From Aquipseudomonas alcaligenes NBRC 14159 (GTDB taxonomy: Bacteria; Pseudomonadota; Gammaproteobacteria; Pseudomonadales; Pseudomonadaceae): a DNA stretch of 64,000 nt. This document shows positions 1-8,399 of this stretch, piece by piece. A program made the position numbers and the translations under genes. Positions within the stretch are counted from its first letter, which is position 1; each line of letters opens with the position of its first letter. Where the stretch lies: the NCBI RefSeq assembly GCF_000467105.1, contig NZ_BATI01000007.1:1-64000 (forward strand). Reading direction: 5' to 3'. The notes under the pieces were generated by a model. That model was not told where the DNA came from. It worked only from the letters and a program-made list of their open reading frames with translations, and searched no databases.

Positions 1-61
1 ACCCTTCTGAGAAGACGCCTTCTATTCAGCCAGCGCAGCTTTCTGAAAGCGTAGCCGGGAT

Positions 62-96
62 GCAAAAAAGTCCTAGCGATGCGCAAAAAACTCCTA
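62..96. promoter_or_regulatory. Pair of direct repeats upstream of flp
   Basis: Two 14-bp copies, GCAAAAAAGTCCTA (62-75) and GCAAAAAACTCCTA (83-96), differ at one base and start 21 bp apart, which is two helical turns. That is the geometry of a tandem binding site for a dimeric regulator, about 95 bp before the flp start. No regulator can be assigned from sequence. In P. aeruginosa the response regulator PprB controls the flp-tad genes, so a PprB-like factor is one candidate. I could not assign a -35/-10 promoter with confidence. Confidence 0.4.
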
Positions 97-129
97 ACCC
101 TAGTTTTCGACCTCCTCTAGCGTGAATCC

Positions 130-154
130 CATGCCGGGCCTCAAAACCGGCATG
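130..154 (+). promoter_or_regulatory. Hairpin in the flp leader
   Basis: CATGCCGG (130-137) pairs with CCGGCATG (147-154) across a 9-nt loop, 34 bases before the flp start codon. There is no U-tract, so it does not look like a terminator. It could stabilise the pilin mRNA or affect its translation. Only the pairing itself is seen. Confidence 0.4.
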
Positions 155-188
155 TGGCTTGGGCAAACATTCGTGCGAGGTGGGCAAA

Positions 189-374
189 ATGAAATTCGAA
201 ACCATCAAGGCCGCAGTGGCCAAGTTCGTGAAAGATGAAGATGGCCTGACTACCGTGGAGTACGCGGTGGCCGGTGGTCTGATCGTGGCGGCACTGGTAA
301 CGGCCTTTACTAACTTGGGAACGGCGGTTGGTACGGAAATTCAAGGCATTATTACTGTCCTTACTGCACCGTAG
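189..374 (+). CDS. flp: Flp-type major pilin prepilin
   Basis: A 61-residue prepilin, the major subunit of Tad/Flp (type IVb) pili. A short charged leader ends at Gly19 and is followed by a hydrophobic segment beginning LTTVEYAVAGG. With Leu20 as +1 of the mature protein, Glu is at +5 and Tyr at +6, the Flp signature recognised by the prepilin peptidase. I chose ATG 189 over an upstream in-frame TTG at 159 because GAGG lies just before it and the resulting leader has normal length. It is first in the tad operon, with its peptidase 14 bp downstream. The expected product is a secreted adhesive pilus fibre. Confidence 0.92.
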   Translation: MKFETIKAAVAKFVKDEDGLTTVEYAVAGGLIVAALVTAFTNLGTAVGTEIQGIITVLTAP

Positions 375-388
375 CTGTAGGCGCGGCA

Positions 389-904
389 ATGCACGCCTCG
401 GCGCAGTTTTACATGGCCTTGATCTTGGTCTTCATGCTGGTAGTCGCTTCTGCATGGGACCTGCGTGGTCATCGCATCCCTAACTGGCTGGTCCTGCTGG
501 GGATGCTGGTCGGACTGTCGCTGCAGACCATGGTTGCCGGGCTGCAAGGGCTCGGACAGGGGCTTCAGGGCGCCTTGGTCGGTTTCGCCATTTTCCTGCC
601 TCTGCACATCGCCGGTGGCATGGCCGCCGGCGATGTGAAACTGATGGCCATGGCCGGCGCCTTTCTGGATCCCTTCAGTGCCGCACTGGCCAGTGTCTGC
701 AGCCTGCTGTTCGGCAGCCTTGGCGGGCTGCTCATCGTCATCTGGCGTGGCCAGCTCGGCCGCTTCTTGGGGCGCTACCGTCTGATGCTTATCAGCCGCA
801 CCTACATAGCTCCCGAGCAGGGCGACGTGGCGGCTCAGGCATTTCCCTATGCACTGGCGGTGCTCTGCGGAACATCGACGGTTCTCCTGGTGGGAGGAAG
901 CTGA
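389..904 (+). CDS. fppA: Type IVb prepilin peptidase (A24 family, TadV/FppA)
   Basis: A 171-residue polytopic inner-membrane aspartyl protease that should cleave the Flp prepilin and the TadE/TadF pseudopilins after the leader glycine. The two catalytic aspartates of the A24 family are visible: Asp24 in AWDLRGHRIPN and Asp82 in AAGDVKLMA. The protein is short and lacks the N-terminal methylase domain of PilD, as is usual for TadV/CpaA enzymes. It sits directly after flp and ends two bases before the AAA+ ATPase gene. P. aeruginosa FppA is the nearest named relative. Confidence 0.9.
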   Translation: MHASAQFYMALILVFMLVVASAWDLRGHRIPNWLVLLGMLVGLSLQTMVAGLQGLGQGLQGALVGFAIFLPLHIAGGMAAGDVKLMAMAGAFLDPFSAALASVCSLLFGSLGGLLIVIWRGQLGRFLGRYRLMLISRTYIAPEQGDVAAQAFPYALAVLCGTSTVLLVGGS

Positions 905-906
905 TC

Positions 907-2226
907 ATGTATGCCGTCAGCGACAGCGATGCCTACCCCAGCGAGCGGGAAGCGGTGCAGAAACTGGCGCCGCAGCCCAAGAACATCCAGGAGACCGGGC
1001 TGAGCGAGAATTTTCTTGGCGACCTGCTGTGCAAGCATCTGCACGACACCGGCGTTCTCGATCTGTCGCGCCTGGCCGAGCGGATGGCCCTGACCGGGGC
1101 GGTGGTGGAGGAGGTCTTGCAGTTCCTGCGCAAACACGGCCGGGTCGAGGTCCTCGGCCAGGCCGGTGGGCAGGCACTGCGCTACGGCCTCACCGAGCGT
1201 GGCCGCACGGCCGCGCGGGATGCCCTGGCGCGCAGCGGCTACCTGGGCGCCACGCCTTTTCCGGTCAGCGCCTATCGTTCGCTGCTGAAGATCCAGACCA
1301 TCCACCACGGGCGTATCAGCGCCCGCGACATGCGCTCGGCCTTCGGCGGAGTGGTGCTGCCGGAGGGCATGCTTGATCAGCTGGGCGTCGCCCTGAACTC
1401 GGGGCGGGCCATCATGATTTACGGGCCGGCGGGCACCGGCAAGACCTACATCAGCAGTCGTCTGATCCGCCTGTTCGCCGAGGCGATCTGGGTGCCCTAC
1501 GCCATCGCCATCAACGAGTCGGTGGTGGAGGTCTACGACCCGCAGGTGCACCAGGGATTGGACGAAGAACGGCAGAACCCGCTGCTGCTCGACGAGGGCA
1601 TCGACCGCCGCCTGCGCTGCTGCAAGAGGCCGATCGTGATCACCGGCGGCGAGCTCAGCATGGAGCAGCTGGACATTCGCTACGACCCCTACAGCCGTCA
1701 GTACCAGGCGCCGCTGCAGCTCAAGGCCAGCAACGGCCTGTTCATCATCGACGACATGGGGCGCCAGCGCATGGCGCCGGGCGACCTGCTCAATCGCTGG
1801 ATAGTGCCGATGGAGGAGAAGCGCGACTTCCTCAATCTCGGCGGTGGGCGGCACTGCGAGCTGCCCTTCGACCTGGTGCTGGTGTTCTCCACCAACCTCA
1901 ACCCGCTGGAGCTGGCCGACGAGGCCTTCCTCCGGCGCATCGGCTACAAGCTGCACTTCAACTACCTCAAGGCGGACGACTACGAGCGCATCTGGCGCCA
2001 GGAGTGCGAACGTCTGGGGCTGGCCTATGACCCCGTGCTGCTGCGCTATGTGTTGCAGGGGCTGTACGAGAGCGAAGGCATGCCGCTGGTGCCCTGTCAT
2101 CCGCGCGATCTGCTGAGCATGGCGCTGGATCGTCAGCGCTATCTGGGTGGATCGGGACCGCTATCCCCGCTCGAGCTGGCGTGGGCCTGGCAGAACTACT
2201 TCGTCCAGCTCGATTTCAATGGATAG
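907..2226 (+). CDS. AAA+ ATPase of the tad operon, function unknown
   Basis: A 439-residue protein with an N-terminal part (about residues 30-110) predicted to hold winged-helix-like segments, followed by an AAA+ module. Walker A is GPAGTGKT (173-180), Walker B is FIIDD (279-283), the sensor-1 asparagine is Asn330 in FSTNLNP, and an arginine-finger-like EAFLRRIG follows. It is distinct from the TadA secretion ATPase and the TadZ ParA-like protein further down. GGAGG precedes ATG 907, and the gene lies within the operon between the prepilin peptidase and rcpC. It is not one of the standard tad genes. A chaperone or remodelling role in pilus assembly, or a regulatory role, is possible; neither is shown by the sequence. 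Confidence 0.8.
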   Translation: MYAVSDSDAYPSEREAVQKLAPQPKNIQETGLSENFLGDLLCKHLHDTGVLDLSRLAERMALTGAVVEEVLQFLRKHGRVEVLGQAGGQALRYGLTERGRTAARDALARSGYLGATPFPVSAYRSLLKIQTIHHGRISARDMRSAFGGVVLPEGMLDQLGVALNSGRAIMIYGPAGTGKTYISSRLIRLFAEAIWVPYAIAINESVVEVYDPQVHQGLDEERQNPLLLDEGIDRRLRCCKRPIVITGGELSMEQLDIRYDPYSRQYQAPLQLKASNGLFIIDDMGRQRMAPGDLLNRWIVPMEEKRDFLNLGGGRHCELPFDLVLVFSTNLNPLELADEAFLRRIGYKLHFNYLKADDYERIWRQECERLGLAYDPVLLRYVLQGLYESEGMPLVPCHPRDLLSMALDRQRYLGGSGPLSPLELAWAWQNYFVQLDFNG

Positions 2227-2238
2227 GGAGACGCGGAC

Positions 2239-3045
2239 ATGAGCGTACGAACCCTGAGTTTGGTCGTTCTATCGCTGGTGCTGGGGCTAGGGGCGGCCTG
2301 GATGGCTAACAACTGGCTGAACCGCAAGCTGAGCGCCAGTACCGACAGCAACATGCAGGGCGTGGTGGTGGCCGCAGTGGAGATTCCCTTCGGCACCATG
2401 ATCGAGGCCCAGCACGTGACCCTGATCGCGATGCCCAAGGGCACGGCGCCGGACGACAGCTTCGACAGCGCGGAGAAGGCGGTCGGCAAGATCGCCACCT
2501 TCCCGCTGCTGCGTGGCGACATCCTGCGTGGCGCCCGTCTGGCCGAGCACCTGGGCGGCAGCACGCTGGCCTCGCTGATCGCCTCCGAGAAGAGGGCGAT
2601 CTCGGTGCGGGTGGACGATGTGGTGGGTGTCGCCGGCTTCCTGCTGCCGGGCAACCGGGTCGACGTACTGGCCACCAAGCGTCTCGGCAACAGCAACAAC
2701 GACGCCGAGTCCAAGACCATCCTCGAGGACCTGCGGGTGCTGGCCGTCGACCAGACCTCCAGCACCGACAAGACCCAGCCGGTGGTGGTGCGTGCCGTGA
2801 CCCTGGAGATGACGCCGGAAGAGGCGGAGGTCCTGGTCAAGGCGATGACCGAAGGGCGCCTGCAACTGGCCCTGCGCAATCCCCTGGATGATCAGAAGAA
2901 ACCCAAGGAGCCAGTGCCCGTCGCGGAAAAAAAGCCGCTACCGGCTCCTGAACCGCCGAAGCCCGTGGTCCGGCGCTCCAGTGGCGGTACCGGAGTGACC
3001 ATCATCCGGGGTACGGAAGTGAATGTGGCGAAGGTGCAGCTCTAG
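2239..3045 (+). CDS. rcpC: Flp pilus assembly protein CpaB/RcpC
   Basis: A 268-residue periplasmic protein anchored by an N-terminal hydrophobic helix (residues 5-22). An SAF/CpaB-type region follows (VVVAAVEIPFGTMIEAQHV), then a conserved RcpC/CpaB core with RAISVRVDDVVGVAGFLLPGNRVD. The C-terminal tail is rich in Pro, Lys and Glu, as expected for a periplasm-spanning linker. CpaB/RcpC proteins support the outer-membrane secretin of the Tad system. The gene has a clear AGGGAGA ribosome site and lies directly before rcpA. Confidence 0.88.
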   Translation: MSVRTLSLVVLSLVLGLGAAWMANNWLNRKLSASTDSNMQGVVVAAVEIPFGTMIEAQHVTLIAMPKGTAPDDSFDSAEKAVGKIATFPLLRGDILRGARLAEHLGGSTLASLIASEKRAISVRVDDVVGVAGFLLPGNRVDVLATKRLGNSNNDAESKTILEDLRVLAVDQTSSTDKTQPVVVRAVTLEMTPEEAEVLVKAMTEGRLQLALRNPLDDQKKPKEPVPVAEKKPLPAPEPPKPVVRRSSGGTGVTIIRGTEVNVAKVQL

Positions 3046-3101
3046 CCGGAGCTGTCGTGATTCGTTCGAACCTGCCTGGCTGGATGGCCGAGGAGAGGGA
3101 C

Positions 3102-4574
3102 ATGCAAAGCATTCGAGTGATGGGTTCCGCGTTGCTGCTGGGGCTGTGCCTGCTGCTGCCGAGGATCCTGCTGGCCGAGCCCGAGCCATCGGTAACTCCG
3201 GTGGCTGCGAGCAACACCGGCAATATCCAGGTGCCCATCTACAAGTCGCGCGTGCTCAGTACGCGGGCAGCGGTCAAGCGCATCTCGGTGGGCAACCCGG
3301 AGATCGCCGACATCCTTATCACCAGCCCGCGCCAGCTTTACCTGCTGGGGCGCTCGCTGGGCAGCACCAACGTGCTGCTGTGGGACGGCAACAACAAGCT
3401 GATCGACAGCCTGGACCTCGAAGTGGTGCATGACCTCAGTGGCCTGAAGGGCAAGCTGCACCAGCTGATGCCCAACGAGACCATCGAGGTGTTCAGCGCG
3501 CAGGGCTCGCTGGTGCTGCGCGGCCAGGTCAGTAGCGCGGCGGTGATGGATACGGCGGTCAAGGTGGCCAAGAGCTACGTGGCCCAGACCGCCAGCGTGG
3601 TGCAGGGCGAGGGCGAGGAGGCCAAGGCCGGCCCCACCAAGTCCCTGGACATCATCAACCTGCTCACCGTGGGCGGCAGCCAGCAGGTCATGCTCGAGGT
3701 CAAGGTGGCGGAGATGCAGCGCAACCTGGTCAAGCGCCTCGGTGTGCGTTTCCTGGCCATAGGTTCTTCGGGTAACTGGGACCTGGGCGGATTCAACAAC
3801 GGCTCTTCGCTGCTGGACGATGGTCTGGTCAGCGGTGGCAAGGGGCTGTTGGCGCAGTTCGCCTCCGGCAGCTTCCTCTTCGACATGGTGCTTGAAGCTG
3901 CCAAGGAAGATGGTTCGGCCAAGGTGCTGGCCGAGCCGACGCTGGTCACCCTGACCGGGCAGCAGGCCGAGTTCATCTCCGGCGGCGAGTTCCCGATTCC
4001 GATCACCGAGGACGACGGCATCACCATCGAGTACAAGGAATTCGGCGTCGGCGTACGCTTCCTGCCGGTGGTGCTGGATGCCGGGCGCATCAACCTCAAC
4101 CTGAATGTCGAGGTCAGCGAGATCTCCAACGTCAACTCGCTGCTGCTCGATACCGGGCTGGACAGCGTGCTGGGCGATGGCGTGGCGCAGTTCATCCCCT
4201 CCCTGACCAAGCGCAGCGCCCAGTCCACGGTCGAGCTCGGCGACGGGCAGACCATCGCCATCGCCGGCCTGATCAACGAGACCACTCGCGACAACCTCAG
4301 CCGCTTCCCCGGGCTCGGCGACATCGCGGTACTCGGGCACCTGTTCCGCAGCCAGGAGTTCATCAAGGGTGAGACCGAGCTGGTGATCCTGGTGACACCG
4401 CACCTGGCCAAGCCGGTGGATGCCAACCTGGTCCGCCTGCCGACCGAGAACTTCGTCGAGCCGGCCGATCTGGATTTCTACCTGCTGGGCAAGACCAAGG
4501 GGGACCAGGCCGGGCGCCCCGTACCGGTCAGCCTCGGGGTAACCGGCAGCAGTTTCGGTCACGATCTCAGATAG
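3102..4574 (+). CDS. rcpA: Tad secretin RcpA/CpaC
   Basis: The outer-membrane secretin of the Flp pilus, 490 residues. An N-terminal signal peptide ends near LLA (residue 25). A CpaC-type pilus/BON-like N-domain follows (KRISVGNPEIADILITSPRQLYLLG), then the secretin core with the usual AEPTLVTLTGQQAEFISGGEFPIP and VELGDGQTIAIAGLI segments. I chose ATG 3102 because AGGAGAGG (3091-3098) is ideally spaced and the signal peptide begins there; an upstream in-frame start at 3057 lacks both. The protein forms the ring through which the pilus exits. Confidence 0.92.
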   Translation: MQSIRVMGSALLLGLCLLLPRILLAEPEPSVTPVAASNTGNIQVPIYKSRVLSTRAAVKRISVGNPEIADILITSPRQLYLLGRSLGSTNVLLWDGNNKLIDSLDLEVVHDLSGLKGKLHQLMPNETIEVFSAQGSLVLRGQVSSAAVMDTAVKVAKSYVAQTASVVQGEGEEAKAGPTKSLDIINLLTVGGSQQVMLEVKVAEMQRNLVKRLGVRFLAIGSSGNWDLGGFNNGSSLLDDGLVSGGKGLLAQFASGSFLFDMVLEAAKEDGSAKVLAEPTLVTLTGQQAEFISGGEFPIPITEDDGITIEYKEFGVGVRFLPVVLDAGRINLNLNVEVSEISNVNSLLLDTGLDSVLGDGVAQFIPSLTKRSAQSTVELGDGQTIAIAGLINETTRDNLSRFPGLGDIAVLGHLFRSQEFIKGETELVILVTPHLAKPVDANLVRLPTENFVEPADLDFYLLGKTKGDQAGRPVPVSLGVTGSSFGHDLR

Positions 4575-4585
4575 GAGGCTCGCAC

Positions 4586-4858
4586 ATGAACAGCTGGATT
4601 GCCCTTGTTCTCCTCGCCCTGGCCCTGGGTGGTTGCATGACCTACGACGAGGGGCGCGTCGGTTCGCTCGGGCAGAGCGTCTACGCCACCCACTACGAGC
4701 AGATCGCCAACAAGGAGCTGGCCGCCAAGCCCGGCACCGAGCCACCTGCCGCAGGTGTCGACGGCCCTCTGACGGAAAAGGTGCTGGACGGCTATCGCGG
4801 CAAGACCGGCGACGCCCAGCAGGTCGGCCAGCCGATCCAGATCAACATCGGCCAGTAA
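4586..4858 (+). CDS. Small Tad-locus lipoprotein
   Basis: A 90-residue protein with a lipoprotein signal peptide and lipobox LGGC (Cys17), so it is probably anchored in the outer membrane. The mature part is polar and has no recognised domain. It lies between the secretin and the TadG-like gene with short spacing, so an accessory or pilotin-like role for the secretin, comparable to RcpB or TadD in other loci, is the natural inference. The upstream TAGGAGGC ribosome site supports ATG 4586. Confidence 0.8.
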   Translation: MNSWIALVLLALALGGCMTYDEGRVGSLGQSVYATHYEQIANKELAAKPGTEPPAAGVDGPLTEKVLDGYRGKTGDAQQVGQPIQINIGQ

Positions 4859-4871
4859 GAGGAGCATCGCG

Positions 4872-6233
4872 ATGAACGTCTTCTGCTCCTGTCGCTCCGG
4901 GGCGCTGCCCAGGCGCCAGGGCGGAGCCGTGGCCGCGCTGATCGTCATCGCGCTGGCGGCCATCATGCTGATGGCTGCGCTGGCACTGGATGGCAGCCAC
5001 ATGCTGCTCAACAAGACGCGCCTGCAGGGGGCTGTCGATGCTGCCGCGTTGAGCGGGGCCAAGACGCTGGGCGAGGTGAGCGGCACTCTCAACGCATCCA
5101 CCCTGGCGCGCGATGCAGCCCTGCAGACCCTGAGCCTGAATGCTGCCGCCGCCGGCAATGGCGAGCTGGCCGATGCCATGGCCGATATCGGCGCGGGGTT
5201 TGCCAACGTGGAGATGGCTTCCAGCGTCTACGGGCCATTCTCCTTCCCCGGGCCCAGTGGCGCCCGCTATGTGCGCGTCAGTGTGCCGGAGTATCCCTTG
5301 GCGGGATTCTTCTGGGGCGTGGTGCAGGCCTTCCTGACTGATCCGGCGCAGGAAAAGTCGGTGGCCGCGGTGGCCACGGCCGGGCCCAGCCCGACCAGCC
5401 CCTGCGACCTGGCTCCGGTCATGGTCTGCGGGCAGTCGGTGCCCAACACCTTCTTCGGCTTCAGCTTCGGCGGCCTGCAGGTGCTCAAGTCGGCCACCAA
5501 CAACAGCTCGGGTATAGGACCGGGCAACTTCCAGCTGCTGGACTTCGGCTCGGGCGGCAAGACGGTGCGCGAGCTCATGGCCGGTGGCGGCACCATCTGC
5601 CCGCTGGTCGGCGACAATGTGCAGACCAAGCCGGGCAATACCGTGGGGCCTTCCATCCAGGGGCTCAATACCCGTTTCGGCGAGTACGGTGGTGGCCTCA
5701 GCAGCACCAGCTACCCGCCGGACCTGATCACCAACTACAGCCAGGTCAGCGGCCAGGGAGCCCTCAGCCTGGATGGCAGCGGCACCATCGTCTATGGCAA
5801 GAGCAACGGCAAGGGTGGTGGTACCGAATCGGTCTCTGCCGATGCCAACGGCAACATCACCACCGGTGGTGGCACGGCTCTTTTCGACTACAACGACTGG
5901 CAGCAGCGCTCCGCCGAGTGCGTGGCGGGTAGCGGCAGTGGCTGCCAGGCCGGCGGGGTGTTCCAGCGGCGCATCCTGCGCGTGGTGATCGGCCAGTGCA
6001 GCGGCACAGACGGCGGCACCGCGAGCGTGCCGGTGCTGGGTTTCGGCTGCTTCTATGTGCTGCAGCCGGCCGAGCAGAAGGGCAACGAGTCGCAGATCTT
6101 CGGCCAGTTCGTGCGTGACTGCGAGGGTGACAGCGTGCCCGGCCCCAACCCGGTCGATGACCAGGGGCCGCAGATCATCCAGCTGTACAAGACCTATATC
6201 GACAACAGCCAGACGCCGAGTACCGACTCCTAG
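4872..6233 (+). CDS. TadG-like pilus assembly protein
   Basis: A 453-residue protein with an N-terminal Tad/TadG-like domain: a basic leader, then a single hydrophobic helix at about residues 17-40 (VAALIVIALAAIMLMAALAL), then DGSHMLLNKTRLQGAVDAAALSGAK, the classic TadE/G-like N-terminal signature. The rest is a large periplasmic region rich in Gly, Ser and Thr with several cysteines. It has no obvious von Willebrand domain, unlike longer TadG proteins. The AGAGGAG ribosome site fits the chosen start. It is probably a membrane-anchored pseudopilin-like or tip component that works with the next two genes. Confidence 0.8.
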   Translation: MNVFCSCRSGALPRRQGGAVAALIVIALAAIMLMAALALDGSHMLLNKTRLQGAVDAAALSGAKTLGEVSGTLNASTLARDAALQTLSLNAAAAGNGELADAMADIGAGFANVEMASSVYGPFSFPGPSGARYVRVSVPEYPLAGFFWGVVQAFLTDPAQEKSVAAVATAGPSPTSPCDLAPVMVCGQSVPNTFFGFSFGGLQVLKSATNNSSGIGPGNFQLLDFGSGGKTVRELMAGGGTICPLVGDNVQTKPGNTVGPSIQGLNTRFGEYGGGLSSTSYPPDLITNYSQVSGQGALSLDGSGTIVYGKSNGKGGGTESVSADANGNITTGGGTALFDYNDWQQRSAECVAGSGSGCQAGGVFQRRILRVVIGQCSGTDGGTASVPVLGFGCFYVLQPAEQKGNESQIFGQFVRDCEGDSVPGPNPVDDQGPQIIQLYKTYIDNSQTPSTDS

Positions 6234-6241
6234 GAGGCGCC

Positions 6242-6703
6242 ATGAGCAAGCAGCGAATGAATGCCTGCGGGCAGCGCGGCCTGGCCATGGTCGAGTTCGC
6301 CATCGCCTTGCCGTTGCTGGTGCTGATGCTGTTGGGGATCGCCGAGTTCGGTCGCCTGCTGTACCAGTACAACACCCTGCTGCAGGCCAGCCGCGATGCC
6401 GGCCGTTACGCCGCCGGGGAGGCCTGGAACGCGACGCTGGGCCAGGTGGAGCTGGGCAGCACGCTACAGACCAGGATCAAGAACGTGGCGCTCTATGGGG
6501 CGCCGAGCAACACGGGCAGCCCGGTGGTGGCGGGGCTGGATGCCGACGATGTGAGCGTTGTCGCTGTGGGCACCAATCATGTGCGGGTCAGCATCACCTA
6601 CGTGTTCCAGCCGGCGATCGGCAATGCGCTGGTCAATCCGTTCGGCGCTGACATACCGCTGAACCTGACGCTGACTTCCAGCGTCGTGATGAGGGCTCTG
6701 TAA
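6242..6703 (+). CDS. tadE: TadE-family pseudopilin
   Basis: A 153-residue protein with the TadE-like N-terminus GLAMVEFAIALPLLVLMLLGIAEFGRLLYQYNTL: a glycine cleavage site, then a hydrophobic helix with a conserved Glu, then Glu-Phe-Gly-Arg. TadE-type pseudopilins are processed by the prepilin peptidase and are needed to assemble Flp pili. A strong TAGGAGG ribosome site overlaps the stop of the preceding gene. The stop codon overlaps the next start as TAATG, indicating translational coupling. Confidence 0.87.
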   Translation: MSKQRMNACGQRGLAMVEFAIALPLLVLMLLGIAEFGRLLYQYNTLLQASRDAGRYAAGEAWNATLGQVELGSTLQTRIKNVALYGAPSNTGSPVVAGLDADDVSVVAVGTNHVRVSITYVFQPAIGNALVNPFGADIPLNLTLTSSVVMRAL

Positions 6704-7206
6704 TGAACGGCAGACGCATGCGAGGCCTGTACACGGTGGAGTTCGCCATAGTCGGACTGCTGCTGTTCATCCTGCTGTTCAGCGTCATCGAGCTGGGCCG
6801 CCTGTATTTCACCGTCAATACCCTGAACGAAACGGTACGGCGTGGCGCACGGCTGGCCGCGGTATGCGACATCAGCGATCCGGTGATCCTGCGCCGCGCC
6901 ATCTTCAATGCGGCTGGGGACTCGGGGGCCAGCAGCCTGATCACCAATCTGGATACCGCCGACCTGACCCTCACCTACCTGGACGAGGATGGCAATCAGG
7001 TCGCGGCGCCGGCCGATACCACAGGCGCCGATGGCTTCCGGGCGATTCGCTATGTGCGCCTGCGCCTGGAGAATTTCACCTTCGACCTGATGATCCCCGT
7101 GCTGGGGCAGCAGATAACCCTGCCCGACTTCCAGGCGACGCTGCCGCGCGAGAGTCTCGGCCGGCATGCCGAGGCCGGTGTGGCGCCGGAGATCACACCA
7201 TGCTGA
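6703..7206 (+). CDS. TadE/TadF-family pseudopilin
   Basis: A second TadE-like pseudopilin of 167 residues. The N-terminus is RGLYTVEFAIVGLLLFILLFSVIELGRLYFTVNTLNE, with a glycine processing site and a hydrophobic helix as in the previous gene; a periplasmic domain with one Cys follows. Its start overlaps the previous stop by one base, and its stop overlaps the tadZ start (ATGCTGA). Two adjacent TadE-like genes correspond to the tadE/tadF pair of classic loci. Which one is the true TadF cannot be decided here. Confidence 0.82.
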   Translation: MNGRRMRGLYTVEFAIVGLLLFILLFSVIELGRLYFTVNTLNETVRRGARLAAVCDISDPVILRRAIFNAAGDSGASSLITNLDTADLTLTYLDEDGNQVAAPADTTGADGFRAIRYVRLRLENFTFDLMIPVLGQQITLPDFQATLPRESLGRHAEAGVAPEITPC

Positions 7207-8396
7207 AGAACCGAGACCAAGGCCCCCAGTTGCTGATCAGCAGCCGTGACCGGGCTGCCCTGGGGCGGATGCAGGAGATCTGCCAGCGCCTGCCGGGGCT
7301 GCAGGTGCTGACCAGACTGGTCAGCAACGGTCATACCGATCCGCTCTACGGCCTGGAGCAGATGCCGGACTTCCTGCTGCTCTGGGTCAGCCATCTGTGG
7401 CGCGAAGAGCTGTCGGCGCTGCTGCAGCGTCCTGCTTCCGAGCGTCCGCCACTGCTGGTCTGCGGCCCGCTGGAGCAGCAGGAGGGCATGCGCATGGCCA
7501 TGCAGGCCGGTGCCCGTGATTTCCTGGCAGAACCGGTCGACGAGGCGGAGCTGCTGGGGGCCTTGCGGCGCATGATGCAGGAACGCCAGGTCGGCTCACC
7601 GAGCCAGAATGGCGGCCGGCTGGTGGCGGTGATGAATGCCAAGGGTGGCTCCGGCGCGACCATGCTGGCCTGCAATCTGGCCCATCAGCTGAGCGCTGAA
7701 GGAGCAAGCACGCTGCTGCTCGACCTGGACCTGCAGTTTGGTACCGTCGCCCACTGTCTGGACCTGGCGCCCAGCCACAGCCATGTGGAGGTGATGCAGC
7801 AGGTCGAGGATCTGGACAGCGTTGCCCTACGCGGCTTCTGCAGCCATTTCAGCCCGACCCTGCACGTTCTCGGCGGGCGCTCCAATGACCTGTGCCTGAC
7901 CCAGGACCTGCGCATGGAGCAGCTGGAGTCCCTGCTGCACCTGGCGCGCAGCAGTTACGACTGGGTGGTGGTGGACCTGCCCAGGCAGATCGACCATCTC
8001 ACCGGGGTGACGCTGGAACAGGCCGATCACTGCTTCATCCTGCTGCAGCAGAGCCTGAGCCACCTCAAGGATGCCAGCCGCCTGCTGCACATCCTGCACA
8101 ACGACCTGGGCGTGCAGGACAACCGCCTGCACCTGGTGGTGAACCGCTACAGCAAGGTCTCGCCCATCACCCTGCAGGACATCACCGAGGCCCTGCGCTG
8201 CCGGAGCCTGCAGCGCCTGCCGAACGACTACGCCATTGTCAGCGAAAGCCAGAACAGCGGCGTTCCACTCGGGCTGCATGCGCCGCGCGCGCCCATCACG
8301 CAGGCAGTGAGGCAGCTTCGTCAGGAGCTGGCCGGTGCCGATGCCCAGGCGCAGGGGCTGTTGCAGCGCACCCTGGGCCGCTTGTTCAGGGGGTAA
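7200..8396 (+). CDS. tadZ: Pilus localisation ATPase TadZ/CpaE
   Basis: A 398-residue ParA/MinD-superfamily protein. The N-terminal 130 residues resemble an atypical receiver domain, followed by a P-loop with a deviant Walker A, KGGSGAT (148-154), and LLLDLDLQFG as the next ParA-like motif. TadZ/CpaE proteins direct the Tad machine to its place in the cell. ATG 7200 overlaps the end of the preceding gene and begins MLKNRDQGPQLLISSRDR. The same frame is open much further upstream, but that part only shadows the preceding gene. Confidence 0.88.
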   Translation: MLKNRDQGPQLLISSRDRAALGRMQEICQRLPGLQVLTRLVSNGHTDPLYGLEQMPDFLLLWVSHLWREELSALLQRPASERPPLLVCGPLEQQEGMRMAMQAGARDFLAEPVDEAELLGALRRMMQERQVGSPSQNGGRLVAVMNAKGGSGATMLACNLAHQLSAEGASTLLLDLDLQFGTVAHCLDLAPSHSHVEVMQQVEDLDSVALRGFCSHFSPTLHVLGGRSNDLCLTQDLRMEQLESLLHLARSSYDWVVVDLPRQIDHLTGVTLEQADHCFILLQQSLSHLKDASRLLHILHNDLGVQDNRLHLVVNRYSKVSPITLQDITEALRCRSLQRLPNDYAIVSESQNSGVPLGLHAPRAPITQAVRQLRQELAGADAQAQGLLQRTLGRLFRG

Positions 8397-8399
8397 GCC

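Noticed and set aside
847..2100. A 417-codon minus-strand frame opposite the AAA+ ATPase gene
   Set aside because: Low-complexity antisense shadow of a GC-rich gene; no ribosome site or family motif, while the + frame has clear Walker motifs.
3042..4745. A 567-codon minus-strand frame opposite rcpA
   Set aside because: Antisense shadow rich in Arg, Ala, His and Gln; the + strand encodes a complete secretin.
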